Assembly: GCA_016873165.1 (NCBI GenBank)
Contig: VGXV01000020.1
Coordinates: forward strand, 1-64,000
From: Planctomycetota bacterium
GTDB taxonomy: Bacteria; Planctomycetota; Brocadiia; Brocadiales; Brocadiaceae
Direction of reading: 5' to 3'
DNA length: 64,000 bases
A program made the position numbers and the translations under genes. Positions 53,849-61,929 of this stretch are shown one piece after another. The notes beneath the pieces were generated by a model. The model was not told where the DNA came from, did no database searches, and was given only the letters and a program-made list of their open reading frames with translations. How positions within the stretch are numbered: the first letter of the stretch is position 1; each line of letters opens with the position of its first letter.

Positions 53849-53930
53849 GCCTAACAATGCAATCCAGCGGACGGCAAAAAACGCCGCCGCTGATTTTTGC
53901 CGTTCCTTCCTACCGCTCGGCATTGTGGAT
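53849..53930 (+). other. attC-like site 3 with altered right core
   Basis: GCCTAAC (53849-53855) is a perfect left core. ACGGCAAAAA pairs with TTTTTGCCGT, AGCGG with CCGCT, and AATGC with GCATT. The right end reads GCATTGTGGATT where GCATTGTTAGGC is expected, so the core has decayed or the following cassette was joined by deletion. Confidence 0.7.
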
Positions 53931-53976
53931 TTGAGAAATAATTTTATATAATAATAGAAAATCGAAGGAGAAAAAA

Positions 53977-54189
53977 ATGGCCACCGCAGATAGAATTTTT
54001 AAAGAGGCATCAACCCTTAGCCCCTCCGAAAAGGCACAACTCATCGATATGCTAATTTCCACACTTGATAAGTCTGATAAAGAAATCGATGAATTATGGG
54101 CAAAAGAGGTTGAGGATAGGATTGATGCCTATGATCAAGGAAAAATCAAGGCGATATCTTTAGAAAAGGTTCTTCAGAAATACAGGTAA
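53977..54189 (+). CDS. Addiction module antitoxin (RelB-like component), cassette gene 4a
   Basis: 70 residues: ADRIFKEASTLSPSEKAQLI, DMLISTLDK, then EIDELWAKEVEDRIDAYDQG, the standard putative addiction module component family. ATG 53977 follows GAAGGAG. It ends seven bases before the toxin gene, and its toxin is disrupted by a MITE, so the module is likely inactive or antitoxin-only. Confidence 0.92.
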   Translation: MATADRIFKEASTLSPSEKAQLIDMLISTLDKSDKEIDELWAKEVEDRIDAYDQGKIKAISLEKVLQKYR

Positions 54190-54196
54190 AATAAAA

Positions 54197-54796
54197 ATGA
54201 AGATAAATTTTCTAGAGATTGCTCAAATCGAGTTGGATGAAGCCATCGAGTATTACAATTACGAGGTTCCTGGTCTTGGCGATACTTTTCTGACCGAAGT
54301 GCTGAATGCTCTTGATAGGATTGGCGAATTTCCTGAAGCATGGCAACCCTGTTCAAAACGAACAAGGCGATGTCAAACCCGGCGTTTTCCATACGGAGTT
54401 ATCTACCAAATACGAGAACAAGAAATCTGTAACACTTTACTTTTTTGAAAAATTACCCCTGTCTTAACCCCATGCTTCAGCATGGGGTTAAGGGGAGAAA
54501 TAATCATGGGCTTCAGCCCTGAAGTATAGTTAGCCCAATATCTTTCACTGTACCAGGTTGTAGAGACAGGTTTCAAACCTGTCTCTACCAAAGCCGGTGT
54601 ATTTATTGTGGATATCTCCGCACTAAAGTGCGGAGTTAATGGATGTGAAATGTGCTCCATGCTCCAATATTAGAGGTGCCTTATAAAATAAGGGAAACCG
54701 ATGTCTTTTTCAAAAAGCTAAAGTGTTACAGAAATCTTAATTGTGGCAATTGCTAATCTTCACAGAAAACCAGATTATTGGAAGGATAGGATTTAG
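54197..54796 (+). pseudogene. RelE/ParE-family toxin disrupted by a MITE, cassette gene 4b
   Basis: The first 77 codons read MKINFLEIAQIELDEAIEYY and on to RRFPYGVIYQIREQEI, a ParE-type toxin. After the element at 54429-54729 and its duplicated AGAAATCT, the frame resumes: LIVAIANLHRKPDYW, KDRI and TAG at 54794-54796. Without the element the gene would encode 96 residues, the normal length. As present, reading continues into the element and stops at 54448 (83 residues), replacing the C-terminal part that holds the conserved His-Arg. Confidence 0.95.
54429..54729. mobile_element. MITE family B (301 bp), 8-bp target duplication
   Basis: Ends GTAACACTTTA and TAAAGTGTTAC; inverted similarity extends about 24 bases into CTTTTTTGAAAAA. 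AGAAATCT flanks both sides (54421-54428 and 54730-54737). The interior holds a chain of palindromes: CCCCATGCTTCAGCATGGGG, GGGCTTCAGCCC, GAGACAGG with its complement, and CTCCGCACTAAAGTGCGGAG. No coding capacity. The element near 5163 shares its end motif. Confidence 0.95.
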
Positions 54797-54799
54797 TCT

Positions 54800-54883
54800 G
54801 CCGAACATCCGCTTTGAGAAGGATGTTCATTCCGCTGCGCTCCATTCGCACCTCTCAAGCTGGGCGTTGGCAAAACGTTAGGT
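54800..54883 (+). other. attC site 4 (84 bp)
   Basis: GCCGAAC (54800-54806) just after the toxin stop and a canonical right core GTTAGGT (54877-54883). The arms GCTTTGAGAAGG (54811-54822) and CCTCTCAAGC (54851-54860) pair with two extra bases on the left arm. Size and layout fit a short attC. Confidence 0.7.
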
Positions 54884-54890
54884 AAACAGT

Positions 54891-55271
54891 ATGGGGCGTG
54901 CGGCGATGAAAAGGATGCAGATCAGAAAAGCATTCACTTTGATGGAATCAGGTCCAGTTGTTTTCATTACGACAAATGATGGAGAGAAGAACAACGTAAT
55001 GACTATCTCATGGACCATGGTGATGGGCTTTACGCCGATATTTGCCATTGTTACAGGCCCCTGGAACTATTCCTACACTGCACTCAGGAAATCGAGAGAA
55101 TGCGTAATTGCAATTCCCACTGTGGATCTAATTGATCAAGTCGTTGGTGCGGGAACATGTTCGGGCGCCGGTACAGACAAATTTAAGAAGTTTGGACTAA
55201 CTCCTGTGAAGGGAAAGCATGTCAGGTCACCCCTGATTAAGGAATGCCTGGCAAACATTGAACATGGATAG
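54891..55271 (+). pseudogene. Flavin reductase-like (FMN-binding split barrel) gene, 3'-truncated
   Basis: 126 codons. The product starts with RKAFTLMESGPVVFITTNDG and has NVMTISWTMVMGFTPIF and SYTALRKSRECVIAIPT, as in flavin reductase-like proteins of about 190 residues. It stops after ECLANIEHG, where the family continues for 60 or so residues (binding of flavin and dimer contacts). It starts eight bases after the attC core, so it may be the last captured cassette or a chromosomal gene cut by integration. It abuts the convergent TetR gene by one base. Confidence 0.75.
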
Positions 55272-55272
55272 A

Positions 55273-55863
55273 TTATACGCCTATTCCCTGCCAATAGATG
55301 TTCCACAATTGCGCATGTATTTTTTGGGGTACAAAATTAAACTTTTTATACGACCATACAGTGACGGTAGCCTGGATGAGCCCTAAAAAGGCAATAGCAG
55401 ATGTCATGGAATTTATATTTTTTTTAACGGATCCTGACTGTATTGCGATGGTAAGTATTTTTTCTATCTTTCGTAAATATTTCCGGATAAGCAGTGAAAT
55501 CTTCCTGCGAATAATAGTATCGCTGAATTGCATAGCCCCCATGATGACAATAAATGATGTCTCGCGTCGTTCTCTTGCATAGGTGAGATGGGCAAGGAGC
55601 ACGTTTTTAAGATTCAGTATGGGGTCGTTGTGCACCATTGCCTTGTCTATGGCTTCCATAAGGGTTTCTTCAATATTGTCGATCAGAAAACTTAATATTG
55701 CTCTTTTGCTTTTAAAATGACGGTATATAGCGCCTCTGGTCGTGCCTATCCGCTTTGATATCTCGCCGATTGTTACATATTCAATTCCCTTTGCTGAAAT
55801 AATGTCCCGTATAATATCAATAATTTGCTGTCTTCTGATCTTTGTGTGTTTTCTGGTTTGCAC
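55273..55863 (-). CDS. TetR/AcrR-family transcriptional regulator
   Basis: 196 residues from GTG 55863, which has AAGGAGG eight bases upstream; an ATG 15 codons earlier lies against the operator-like repeat and is less likely. The helix-turn-helix reads YVTIGEISKRIGTTRGAIYR and HFKSKRAIL. The ligand domain is short and helical. It is divergent from otsA across 180 bases, with an inverted repeat at 55910-55933, so it may repress itself and the trehalose genes. Confidence 0.9.
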   Translation of the reverse strand: MQTRKHTKIRRQQIIDIIRDIISAKGIEYVTIGEISKRIGTTRGAIYRHFKSKRAILSFLIDNIEETLMEAIDKAMVHNDPILNLKNVLLAHLTYARERRETSFIVIMGAMQFSDTIIRRKISLLIRKYLRKIEKILTIAIQSGSVKKNINSMTSAIAFLGLIQATVTVWSYKKFNFVPQKIHAQLWNIYWQGIGV

Positions 55864-55909
55864 GGTGTCTGCCTCCTTGAATGTAGGTATGCGATAATTT
55901 ACTTGCATG

Positions 55910-55933
55910 AAGTATAAAATATGAATTATACTT
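55910..55933. promoter_or_regulatory. Probable TetR operator
   Basis: AAGTATAA and TTATACTT separated by eight bases, a 24-bp palindrome-type site in the tetR-otsA gap. A further GTATAC is at about 55947. Confidence 0.6.
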
Positions 55934-56042
55934 TATCAACAACTAAGTATACAGATGTTTACATAACTTGTGCGAATGTGTAAAAGTCTCAAAGGTTATA
56001 AAAAATAAGGTTGTTGTGGTGGCAATCTGAACGAAGAAAGTT

Positions 56043-57512
56043 ATGACGTATACAAAAGAATCATTAAAAGAACTTATTTCCGGAAAACTCAGGGATTACA
56101 AGCTCATTATTGTATCCAACCGCGAGCCGTACATACACAACTATGCAGGCGAGGAGATAAGGTATATTATTCCTGCAAGCGGTATGGTTACCGCGCTGGA
56201 TCCCATTATTCGGGCTGAAGGAGGCACGTGGATTGCCTATGGCAGCGGTGATGCCGATAAGGAGGTTGTGGACGGCAAAGGGCATATTGCCGTTCCGCCG
56301 GATAATCCGCAATACACACTCCGAAGGGTTTGGCTTACCCATGAAGAAGAAGAAAGGTTTTATTACGGCTTTTCCAACGAAGCGTTGTGGCCGCTCTGCC
56401 ATATTGTGTACGTGAAGCCGAAATTTAATGAAGCGGATTGGCAGGTGTATAAATCTGTCAATCAGAAATTTGCCGATGTTGTGTTAGAAGAAGTGGGAAG
56501 TGATAAGGCATTTGTTTTCATCCAGGACTATCATTTCACCTTGCTTCCCAGGATGCTGAAAGAAAGCAGGCCGGATCTGCTTGTGGCGCAGTTTTGGCAT
56601 ATTCCATGGCCTAACCGGGAGGCGTTCCGTATATGCCCCTGGGGACAGGAAATTCTGGAGGGACTTCTGGGAAATGATCTCCTGGGATTCCACGTCCAGT
56701 ATCATTGCAATAACTTTCTCGACACGGTGGACCGAAATCTGGAATCAAGGGTGGATTATAGCAAGTTTTCCGCAACCAAGGGTGGCAAAACCACACACAT
56801 CCGTCCGTTTCCTATCAGCATTGATTTTGATGAATTAAATCTGCAGGCACAAAGCAAGGAAGTTGAAGCTGAGATGTCTCGCTTCAAAAGAGAACTCGGT
56901 TTAAAAGGTCAGATTATAGGTATTGGTCTGGATCGTGTTGATTACACAAAAGGCATCCCCGAACGGTTTATGGCCATTGACAGGTTCCTTGAAAAATATC
57001 CTGAATACAGAGGCAAATTTACCTTTGTGCAGGCAGGCAATATAAGCCGTATTCATATTGATGACTACCGTGATTATAACGACAAGATATACGATCTTAT
57101 GGTTGAGATCAATCACAAGTACCGTGACGGCAGATGGATCCCCATACGTCTGCTGAAATCGCATTTTAACCGCGTAAGCGTGCAAGCATTATATCGTCTG
57201 TCTGATTTCTGTATCGTCAGCGCGTTGCATGACGGGATGAACCTTGTTGCCAAGGAGTTCCTTGCATCACGCTTTGACGAATCGGGCATATTGTTGCTCA
57301 GCCGGTTTACCGGCGCTTCCGAAGAACTCGCAGGGTGTATCCAGATCAATCCTTACGCCACGGATATTTTTGCAGAAGCCATAAAAACTGCTATCGAAAT
57401 GCCTGCTGATGAAAAGAAGAAAAGGATGCAGCGCCTCAGGGAACAGGTGCGTGAACACAATGTATACAACTGGGGTCAAAATATTGTAAACGAATTAATT
57501 AAGCTACAATAA
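56043..57512 (+). CDS. otsA: Trehalose-6-phosphate synthase (GT20)
   Basis: 489 residues. Donor and acceptor motifs of GT20: IIVSNREPYIH, the ASGMVTAL segment (common SGLVTAL), VFIQDYHFTLLPRML, FWHIPWPNREAFRI, GIGLDRVDYTKGIPERF, and LHDGMNLVAKEFLASR. It makes trehalose-6-phosphate from UDP- or ADP-glucose and glucose-6-phosphate, or a related glucoside. Stop and start of the next gene overlap by one base (TAATG). Confidence 0.93.
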   Translation: MTYTKESLKELISGKLRDYKLIIVSNREPYIHNYAGEEIRYIIPASGMVTALDPIIRAEGGTWIAYGSGDADKEVVDGKGHIAVPPDNPQYTLRRVWLTHEEEERFYYGFSNEALWPLCHIVYVKPKFNEADWQVYKSVNQKFADVVLEEVGSDKAFVFIQDYHFTLLPRMLKESRPDLLVAQFWHIPWPNREAFRICPWGQEILEGLLGNDLLGFHVQYHCNNFLDTVDRNLESRVDYSKFSATKGGKTTHIRPFPISIDFDELNLQAQSKEVEAEMSRFKRELGLKGQIIGIGLDRVDYTKGIPERFMAIDRFLEKYPEYRGKFTFVQAGNISRIHIDDYRDYNDKIYDLMVEINHKYRDGRWIPIRLLKSHFNRVSVQALYRLSDFCIVSALHDGMNLVAKEFLASRFDESGILLLSRFTGASEELAGCIQINPYATDIFAEAIKTAIEMPADEKKKRMQRLREQVREHNVYNWGQNIVNELIKLQ

Positions 57513-58075
57513 TGAAATACTTGTTCGAAAATATCCATGCTGTCAATAAACTTCTCCGATCAGGGGGATATACCGTCCTTTTAACGGATTTTGACGGCAC
57601 TTTGACGCCCATACGGAAACATCCTGACCACGCTGTTCTTTCAGAAGAGATACGACAGATGCTGATAAAACTTACCCGGGATGAGAAGGTGTTTTTAGGG
57701 ATAATAACCGGACGTTCCCTGAAGCAGATCAAAGAATTGGTTCAGATTCCTGGTGTTCTCTATGTTGCCAATCATGGCATTGAAATGGAGGGGCCGGGGA
57801 TACGGTCTACCTGTCCTGAAGCCAAAAAGGCACGCAGCACCCTCTGGCATATTTACATGAAACTTTTTAAATCTTTACGGCATATCGAAGGATTTTATAT
57901 TGAAGATAAGGGGCTTTCCGTCAGCGTGCATTATCGTGCAGTTAAAAAACGGGGTGACGTGGAACGGGTGCGTGATACCCTTCACGCCATTATAAAACCT
58001 TTCCTGGAAAGAAAGATGATCCTGCTGAGCGAAGGCAGGATGGTTTATGAGATATGTCTTCCCCAGGAGAAGTAA
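57512..58075 (+). CDS. otsB: Trehalose-6-phosphate phosphatase, C-terminally shortened
   Basis: 187 residues where the family has about 250-270. HAD motif I (LLTDFDGTLTPI), motif II (GIITGRSLKQI), and the cap with YVANHGIEMEGPG, then SVSVHYRAV are normal. It ends at LLSEGRMVYEICLPQEK, just where the motif III lysine and the GDDxTDED motif IV should follow. The loss removes the second metal-binding acidic pair, so catalysis is doubtful unless a partner supplies it. No continuation of the frame was found in the next 300 bases. Sequence error is not the simplest cause. Confidence 0.85.
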   Translation: MKYLFENIHAVNKLLRSGGYTVLLTDFDGTLTPIRKHPDHAVLSEEIRQMLIKLTRDEKVFLGIITGRSLKQIKELVQIPGVLYVANHGIEMEGPGIRSTCPEAKKARSTLWHIYMKLFKSLRHIEGFYIEDKGLSVSVHYRAVKKRGDVERVRDTLHAIIKPFLERKMILLSEGRMVYEICLPQEK

Positions 58076-58120
58076 AGACATTTTTGGAACATCTTTTCGA
58101 ACAGAAGCATGAGGTGTACG

Positions 58121-58822
58121 ATGAATGCCCTCGATAAGGCAAAAGAACCATTTCGATTTAACACACAAGTCTCTATACCGGAACTTACCGGGTTAAAGGC
58201 TGCAACACTGCAGGAATTGCTGGAACTTCTCAAAACAGTTCCCGGTTCGGTTATTTATTATCATACCCACCGTTTTCTCCAGCAGCATCAGTATCTTTCC
58301 CCCGAACCTCCGAATGATTTTGCTTACTGGATTACAGGTATTTTAGGCGAAGAGGAATTGGGAGAGTTGTTGTTTAGCATAGATACGATTCAGTATGCGA
58401 CCATCCGTGAACTTCGTGACGAAATCGTACGTACCATTGAAAATTATATCGTTCGGTATCCACGATCACTTCATAAGTTTGCGACACCCGGAGAAGAGTT
58501 CCATTGTGTAAAATCAGTTAGCTTTGTTTTTCAGACACCCTATACAGCCTCAGACCTCAAAGAATTTCAGGCGGGATTGCAACGGGTGAGCATTAATTCT
58601 CTGTACTTTCACATGTTTGAGGCCAGGCTGCGTATAGGGCGCAGCGCCAATGATTTTTCCCACTGGCTCGAATACAGTCTTTCGGAAAAGAAACTGGCCG
58701 GCAAAATTGCCTCACTTGATCCCTATACCCACACCATGGAAAACCTCCGGCTTACCCTTGTAAAATTGATAGAAAAACGGATTGTTGAGTCTATGGAAAA
58801 ACCTTCCGGGTCTGATAAATAG
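58121..58822 (+). CDS. DUF5752 family protein
   Basis: 233 residues from ATG 58121 behind GAGG. Two similar halves: residues 10-105 (FRFNTQVSIPELTGLKAATL, TGILGEEELGELL) and 125-215 (FHCVKSVSFVFQTPYTASDL, LYFHMFEARLRIGRSANDFS). His-containing YHTHRFLQQHQY and FHMFEARLR segments recur in each half. DUF5752 proteins go with trehalose/sucrose-type glycosyltransferase genes; the role is unknown. It starts 45 bases after the shortened otsB and 2 bases before the flavoprotein gene. Confidence 0.8.
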   Translation: MNALDKAKEPFRFNTQVSIPELTGLKAATLQELLELLKTVPGSVIYYHTHRFLQQHQYLSPEPPNDFAYWITGILGEEELGELLFSIDTIQYATIRELRDEIVRTIENYIVRYPRSLHKFATPGEEFHCVKSVSFVFQTPYTASDLKEFQAGLQRVSINSLYFHMFEARLRIGRSANDFSHWLEYSLSEKKLAGKIASLDPYTHTMENLRLTLVKLIEKRIVESMEKPSGSDK

Positions 58823-58824
58823 AA

Positions 58825-59496
58825 ATGGGTAAAACTATGAAAGTATTGGGTGTATCAGGTTCTCCTATCAATAACAGCAATACGGACAGGGCGCTAAAGG
58901 TAGCTTTGGAGGCAACCGGACTTGAAACTGAATTTATAAAACTTGTTGAATACAATATCACCCCATGCAGGGCATGCATCGGTTGTGTGGAAACAAACCG
59001 GTGTGTAAATACCCATGATGACGGAATTCTCCTTGCAGAAAAGGCAAAAGCGGCAGATGCCTTGATTGTTGCCTGCTATACACCGTACTCTTCAATTGAT
59101 TCGCTAACGAAGGCATTTATAGAAAGGCTCTACCAGCTTCGCCATAAACACGGATTCATGGCAGGCAAGCCGGGAGGCGCAATCGTTGCCTGCGCAATTC
59201 CTGCTTCAAACAAAGCCTTGCCTCCTGCATGTGAAATGGGAACAAATGCCATCATGTATTACATGCTGGAAGAGGGGATGAATTTTGTAGGTTCTGTCAA
59301 AATATTGGGGAATGTCCCATGTATCAAGTGCGGTTACGGCAATGAGTGCAGGACTTCTGGACTCAGGATGATATATGGAAACGAGGCAACGGTGCAATCT
59401 GTCGGAATAAATAAGTTTGAAGAGCAACAGGATGCCCTTGATGCAGCAAGGGCGCTGGGTAAAAAGATAGCGGGCACACTTAAGAAAAAAGCCTGA
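58825..59496 (+). CDS. Flavodoxin-fold NAD(P)H/FMN oxidoreductase (iron-sulfur flavoprotein-like)
   Basis: 223 residues; ATG 58825 or M5 at 58837. The FMN loop is VLGVSGSPINNSNTDRAL, and CRACIGCVETNRCV near residues 48-61 matches the cysteine cluster of iron-sulfur flavoproteins. A second Cys pair (CIKCGYGNEC) near 170 is unusual. Probably a soluble electron carrier or reductase; the partner could be the multihaem cytochrome encoded 21 bases downstream. Confidence 0.82.
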   Translation: MGKTMKVLGVSGSPINNSNTDRALKVALEATGLETEFIKLVEYNITPCRACIGCVETNRCVNTHDDGILLAEKAKAADALIVACYTPYSSIDSLTKAFIERLYQLRHKHGFMAGKPGGAIVACAIPASNKALPPACEMGTNAIMYYMLEEGMNFVGSVKILGNVPCIKCGYGNECRTSGLRMIYGNEATVQSVGINKFEEQQDALDAARALGKKIAGTLKKKA

Positions 59497-59517
59497 GCTA
59501 TCAGAAAGGAACATAGT

Positions 59518-61929
59518 ATGTCCGCACATGACCTGAAATGGAAGGCGCTCTCCGGAGGTGAAAGAAAAAAAATTTCTTTTATTGCTAATTGTATGGTACT
59601 TCTGGGTTTCTTTGTTTTTTTGGGCTGTGCTGCTACCTCACATAATACTATTGTTTCTCCTCGTCAGCCGGATACAAAACAGTTTGCAGAAGAAAAAGGA
59701 TGTCTATCCTGCCATAAGGGAATCGAGATTATTAATGACAATATGCAGCCCTTTCTGCTGAGCTTTGCTAAAAAGCAATACGGAAAAGGTTCCGGGTATG
59801 AATGCGCTGTATGCCACGAAGGCAATCCCTCTTCCGGCAAAAAGGAAGAAGCCCACAGTTCCCTTATACCAAACCCATCGAGCATGTGGGTACTCCATGA
59901 AGGAAAGGGGTGTGCAAAATGCCACGACAGCAAAGGGAGCATAACTACCCTCATGGGAAAACCCCTCAGCCAACCTGTGGGTGGAGAGCTTATATCTGAG
60001 CAGCTCCTTTCCTCAGAACCTTCCGGAGTATTGGGAACGGACTATACCTACAGGATGGCAACGTCCCTGCATGCCCTGATGACGGGGATAGCGAGCAAAA
60101 CGCTATCTTCAAACGGAGTTATACCGAAAGGGACCTTTCCGTATGGCAACTTTGATACGATAGACACCGATGGCCGGATTCCACGAGTCGGTTCTGAAAA
60201 ATACAAGGAATGGATTGGCGCTGCAATAAAATCCGGATTCATGCGAATTGCCGATAAAGTAGATGAAATCCCCGACTTTAAAAATGGCGTCAACCTCTTT
60301 GGTTCAGAGGAAAAAGCAGGTTTTCCGGATACCTACAGAAAACAGTGCGCAAGGTGTCACGTCTGGGGCGAAGGAAGGAATAAGAGGGGAGATTTACGTG
60401 CCTCAGGATGTGCAGCATGCCATGTGCTTTATGGGAATGACGGCAAATATGAAGGCGGCGATCAAAATATCAAAAACACGGGGATACGCCCGCATCCGCT
60501 GCGACATCGCATCACCACTGCCATTCCTGCCGCCCAGTGCACCCATTGCCACACACGGGGAAGGAGAATAGGTACTACCTTTGCAGGCATGTTTGAGTAT
60601 GATTATGTGAAGGATGGAGAAGCGCCCCCGTTTGATGAAAATGCGAAACCGCAGGAACCCCTCTTTACAAAGGAGTATTTGCATGTAAGAAAAGATGTGC
60701 ACTTTGAAAGAGGCATGCAATGCGCCGATTGCCATACATCAATAGACGTGCACGGAGACGGCAATATCTACCCGGCAACGGTCTATCAGGTGGAGATTAC
60801 CTGCTACGACTGTCATGGAACCCCCGAAAAATATCCCTGGGAACTCTCCGTAGGATATGGCACACCGGTAACCCTGGAAGGTGATAGGGGAATATTTAAA
60901 TGCGGCATCAGAGAATATCTCCTTACGTCAAGGGGTAATGTAAAGGCAAATTGGATAAAGGAAGAAGAAAAGGCATACGTAGTGAGTAAATATACCGGCA
61001 AAAGGCATGAAATACCTTTACTCAGGGATATAACGTTACACGACAACTTTAAAACCCAACAGGGCAAGGTTGCAATGTCAACTATTCACAAACATATGGA
61101 AAAGCTGGAATGTTACGCCTGTCATGCAACGTGGGCGCCGCAGTGTTTTGGATGCCACATGCAATATGACAGAAGGGCAAAAGGCACAGACTGGATAACT
61201 ACATCTAAGAAGGTAAACCCCACAACAGGCAGGCAAACGGTAACCGAAGGTTTTGGCGACCTGTCTCTGGAAAACAGATCTTTCATGAGGTGGGAAAGCC
61301 CGATACTGGGAATGAATTTAAGAGGGAAGGTCTCACCCCTCGCCCCGGGTTGTCAGGTCTTTTATACCTTCATAGATGAACAGGGAAATATTAAGGCGCT
61401 TAACAAACATTATACCACCTCCACAGGTCACAATTCCCCGACCCTGTCTCCTATAAATCCCCACGCGACAAGCCTTGTTGCAAGAACCTGTGAGGACTGT
61501 CACACAAACCCCAAGTCCATAGGGTATGGGACGGGCAATTCAAGAAGCGCTGGAAAACTCCTGGGTGATAAACCTTTGTTCCAGGACTTGTCAACAGGTG
61601 TATACGGCGATATTCCTGACGTAATGACCGGGCGGCAGCAGACCCCGGGGATAAAAGAGTTTCCCTATGCATTGGATCAATTGGTTGTAAGAAGCGGAAA
61701 ACAGACACAGAATATGCCCCTTCCCGAAGACAGGCCATTAAATCAGGAAGAGAGAAATCTTATAGAAAGAGAAGGTTTATGTATAGGATGTCATCAGCAT
61801 TACGGAACTTCGGAGTGGGAAAACATGGTTAAAAAGTATGGAAGGGCAGAGACTGCCGAACAGCACGAGAAGATAGTTTCAGAGGCAATGAAAAGCCTGC
61901 TGGGAAAAACAGTGAAGGACACGAAATAA
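59518..61929 (+). CDS. Dodecahaem c-type cytochrome lipoprotein
   Basis: 803 residues. The N-terminus has a basic lead, a hydrophobic helix (about 23-39) and LGCAATS, a lipobox. Twelve CxxCH motifs are visible: CLSCH, CAVCH, CAKCH, CARCH, CAACH, CTHCH, CADCH, CYDCH, CYACH, CFGCH, CEDCH, CIGCH. Several occur in the last 300 residues near His-rich loops. The fold resembles multihaem proteins of the octahaem/nitrite reductase or electron conduit kind, but not HAO, for which the Tyr cross-link region is absent. It should sit on the outer leaf of the inner membrane or outer membrane, exposed to the periplasm, as an electron carrier or reductase. Location among trehalose genes is odd. Confidence 0.9.
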   Translation: MSAHDLKWKALSGGERKKISFIANCMVLLGFFVFLGCAATSHNTIVSPRQPDTKQFAEEKGCLSCHKGIEIINDNMQPFLLSFAKKQYGKGSGYECAVCHEGNPSSGKKEEAHSSLIPNPSSMWVLHEGKGCAKCHDSKGSITTLMGKPLSQPVGGELISEQLLSSEPSGVLGTDYTYRMATSLHALMTGIASKTLSSNGVIPKGTFPYGNFDTIDTDGRIPRVGSEKYKEWIGAAIKSGFMRIADKVDEIPDFKNGVNLFGSEEKAGFPDTYRKQCARCHVWGEGRNKRGDLRASGCAACHVLYGNDGKYEGGDQNIKNTGIRPHPLRHRITTAIPAAQCTHCHTRGRRIGTTFAGMFEYDYVKDGEAPPFDENAKPQEPLFTKEYLHVRKDVHFERGMQCADCHTSIDVHGDGNIYPATVYQVEITCYDCHGTPEKYPWELSVGYGTPVTLEGDRGIFKCGIREYLLTSRGNVKANWIKEEEKAYVVSKYTGKRHEIPLLRDITLHDNFKTQQGKVAMSTIHKHMEKLECYACHATWAPQCFGCHMQYDRRAKGTDWITTSKKVNPTTGRQTVTEGFGDLSLENRSFMRWESPILGMNLRGKVSPLAPGCQVFYTFIDEQGNIKALNKHYTTSTGHNSPTLSPINPHATSLVARTCEDCHTNPKSIGYGTGNSRSAGKLLGDKPLFQDLSTGVYGDIPDVMTGRQQTPGIKEFPYALDQLVVRSGKQTQNMPLPEDRPLNQEERNLIEREGLCIGCHQHYGTSEWENMVKKYGRAETAEQHEKIVSEAMKSLLGKTVKDTK

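Noticed and set aside
54421-54800. The palindrome-rich stretch considered as a CRISPR or a repeat array
   Set aside because: The palindromes differ from each other and have no regular spacers; terminal repeats and target duplication identify it as one MITE.
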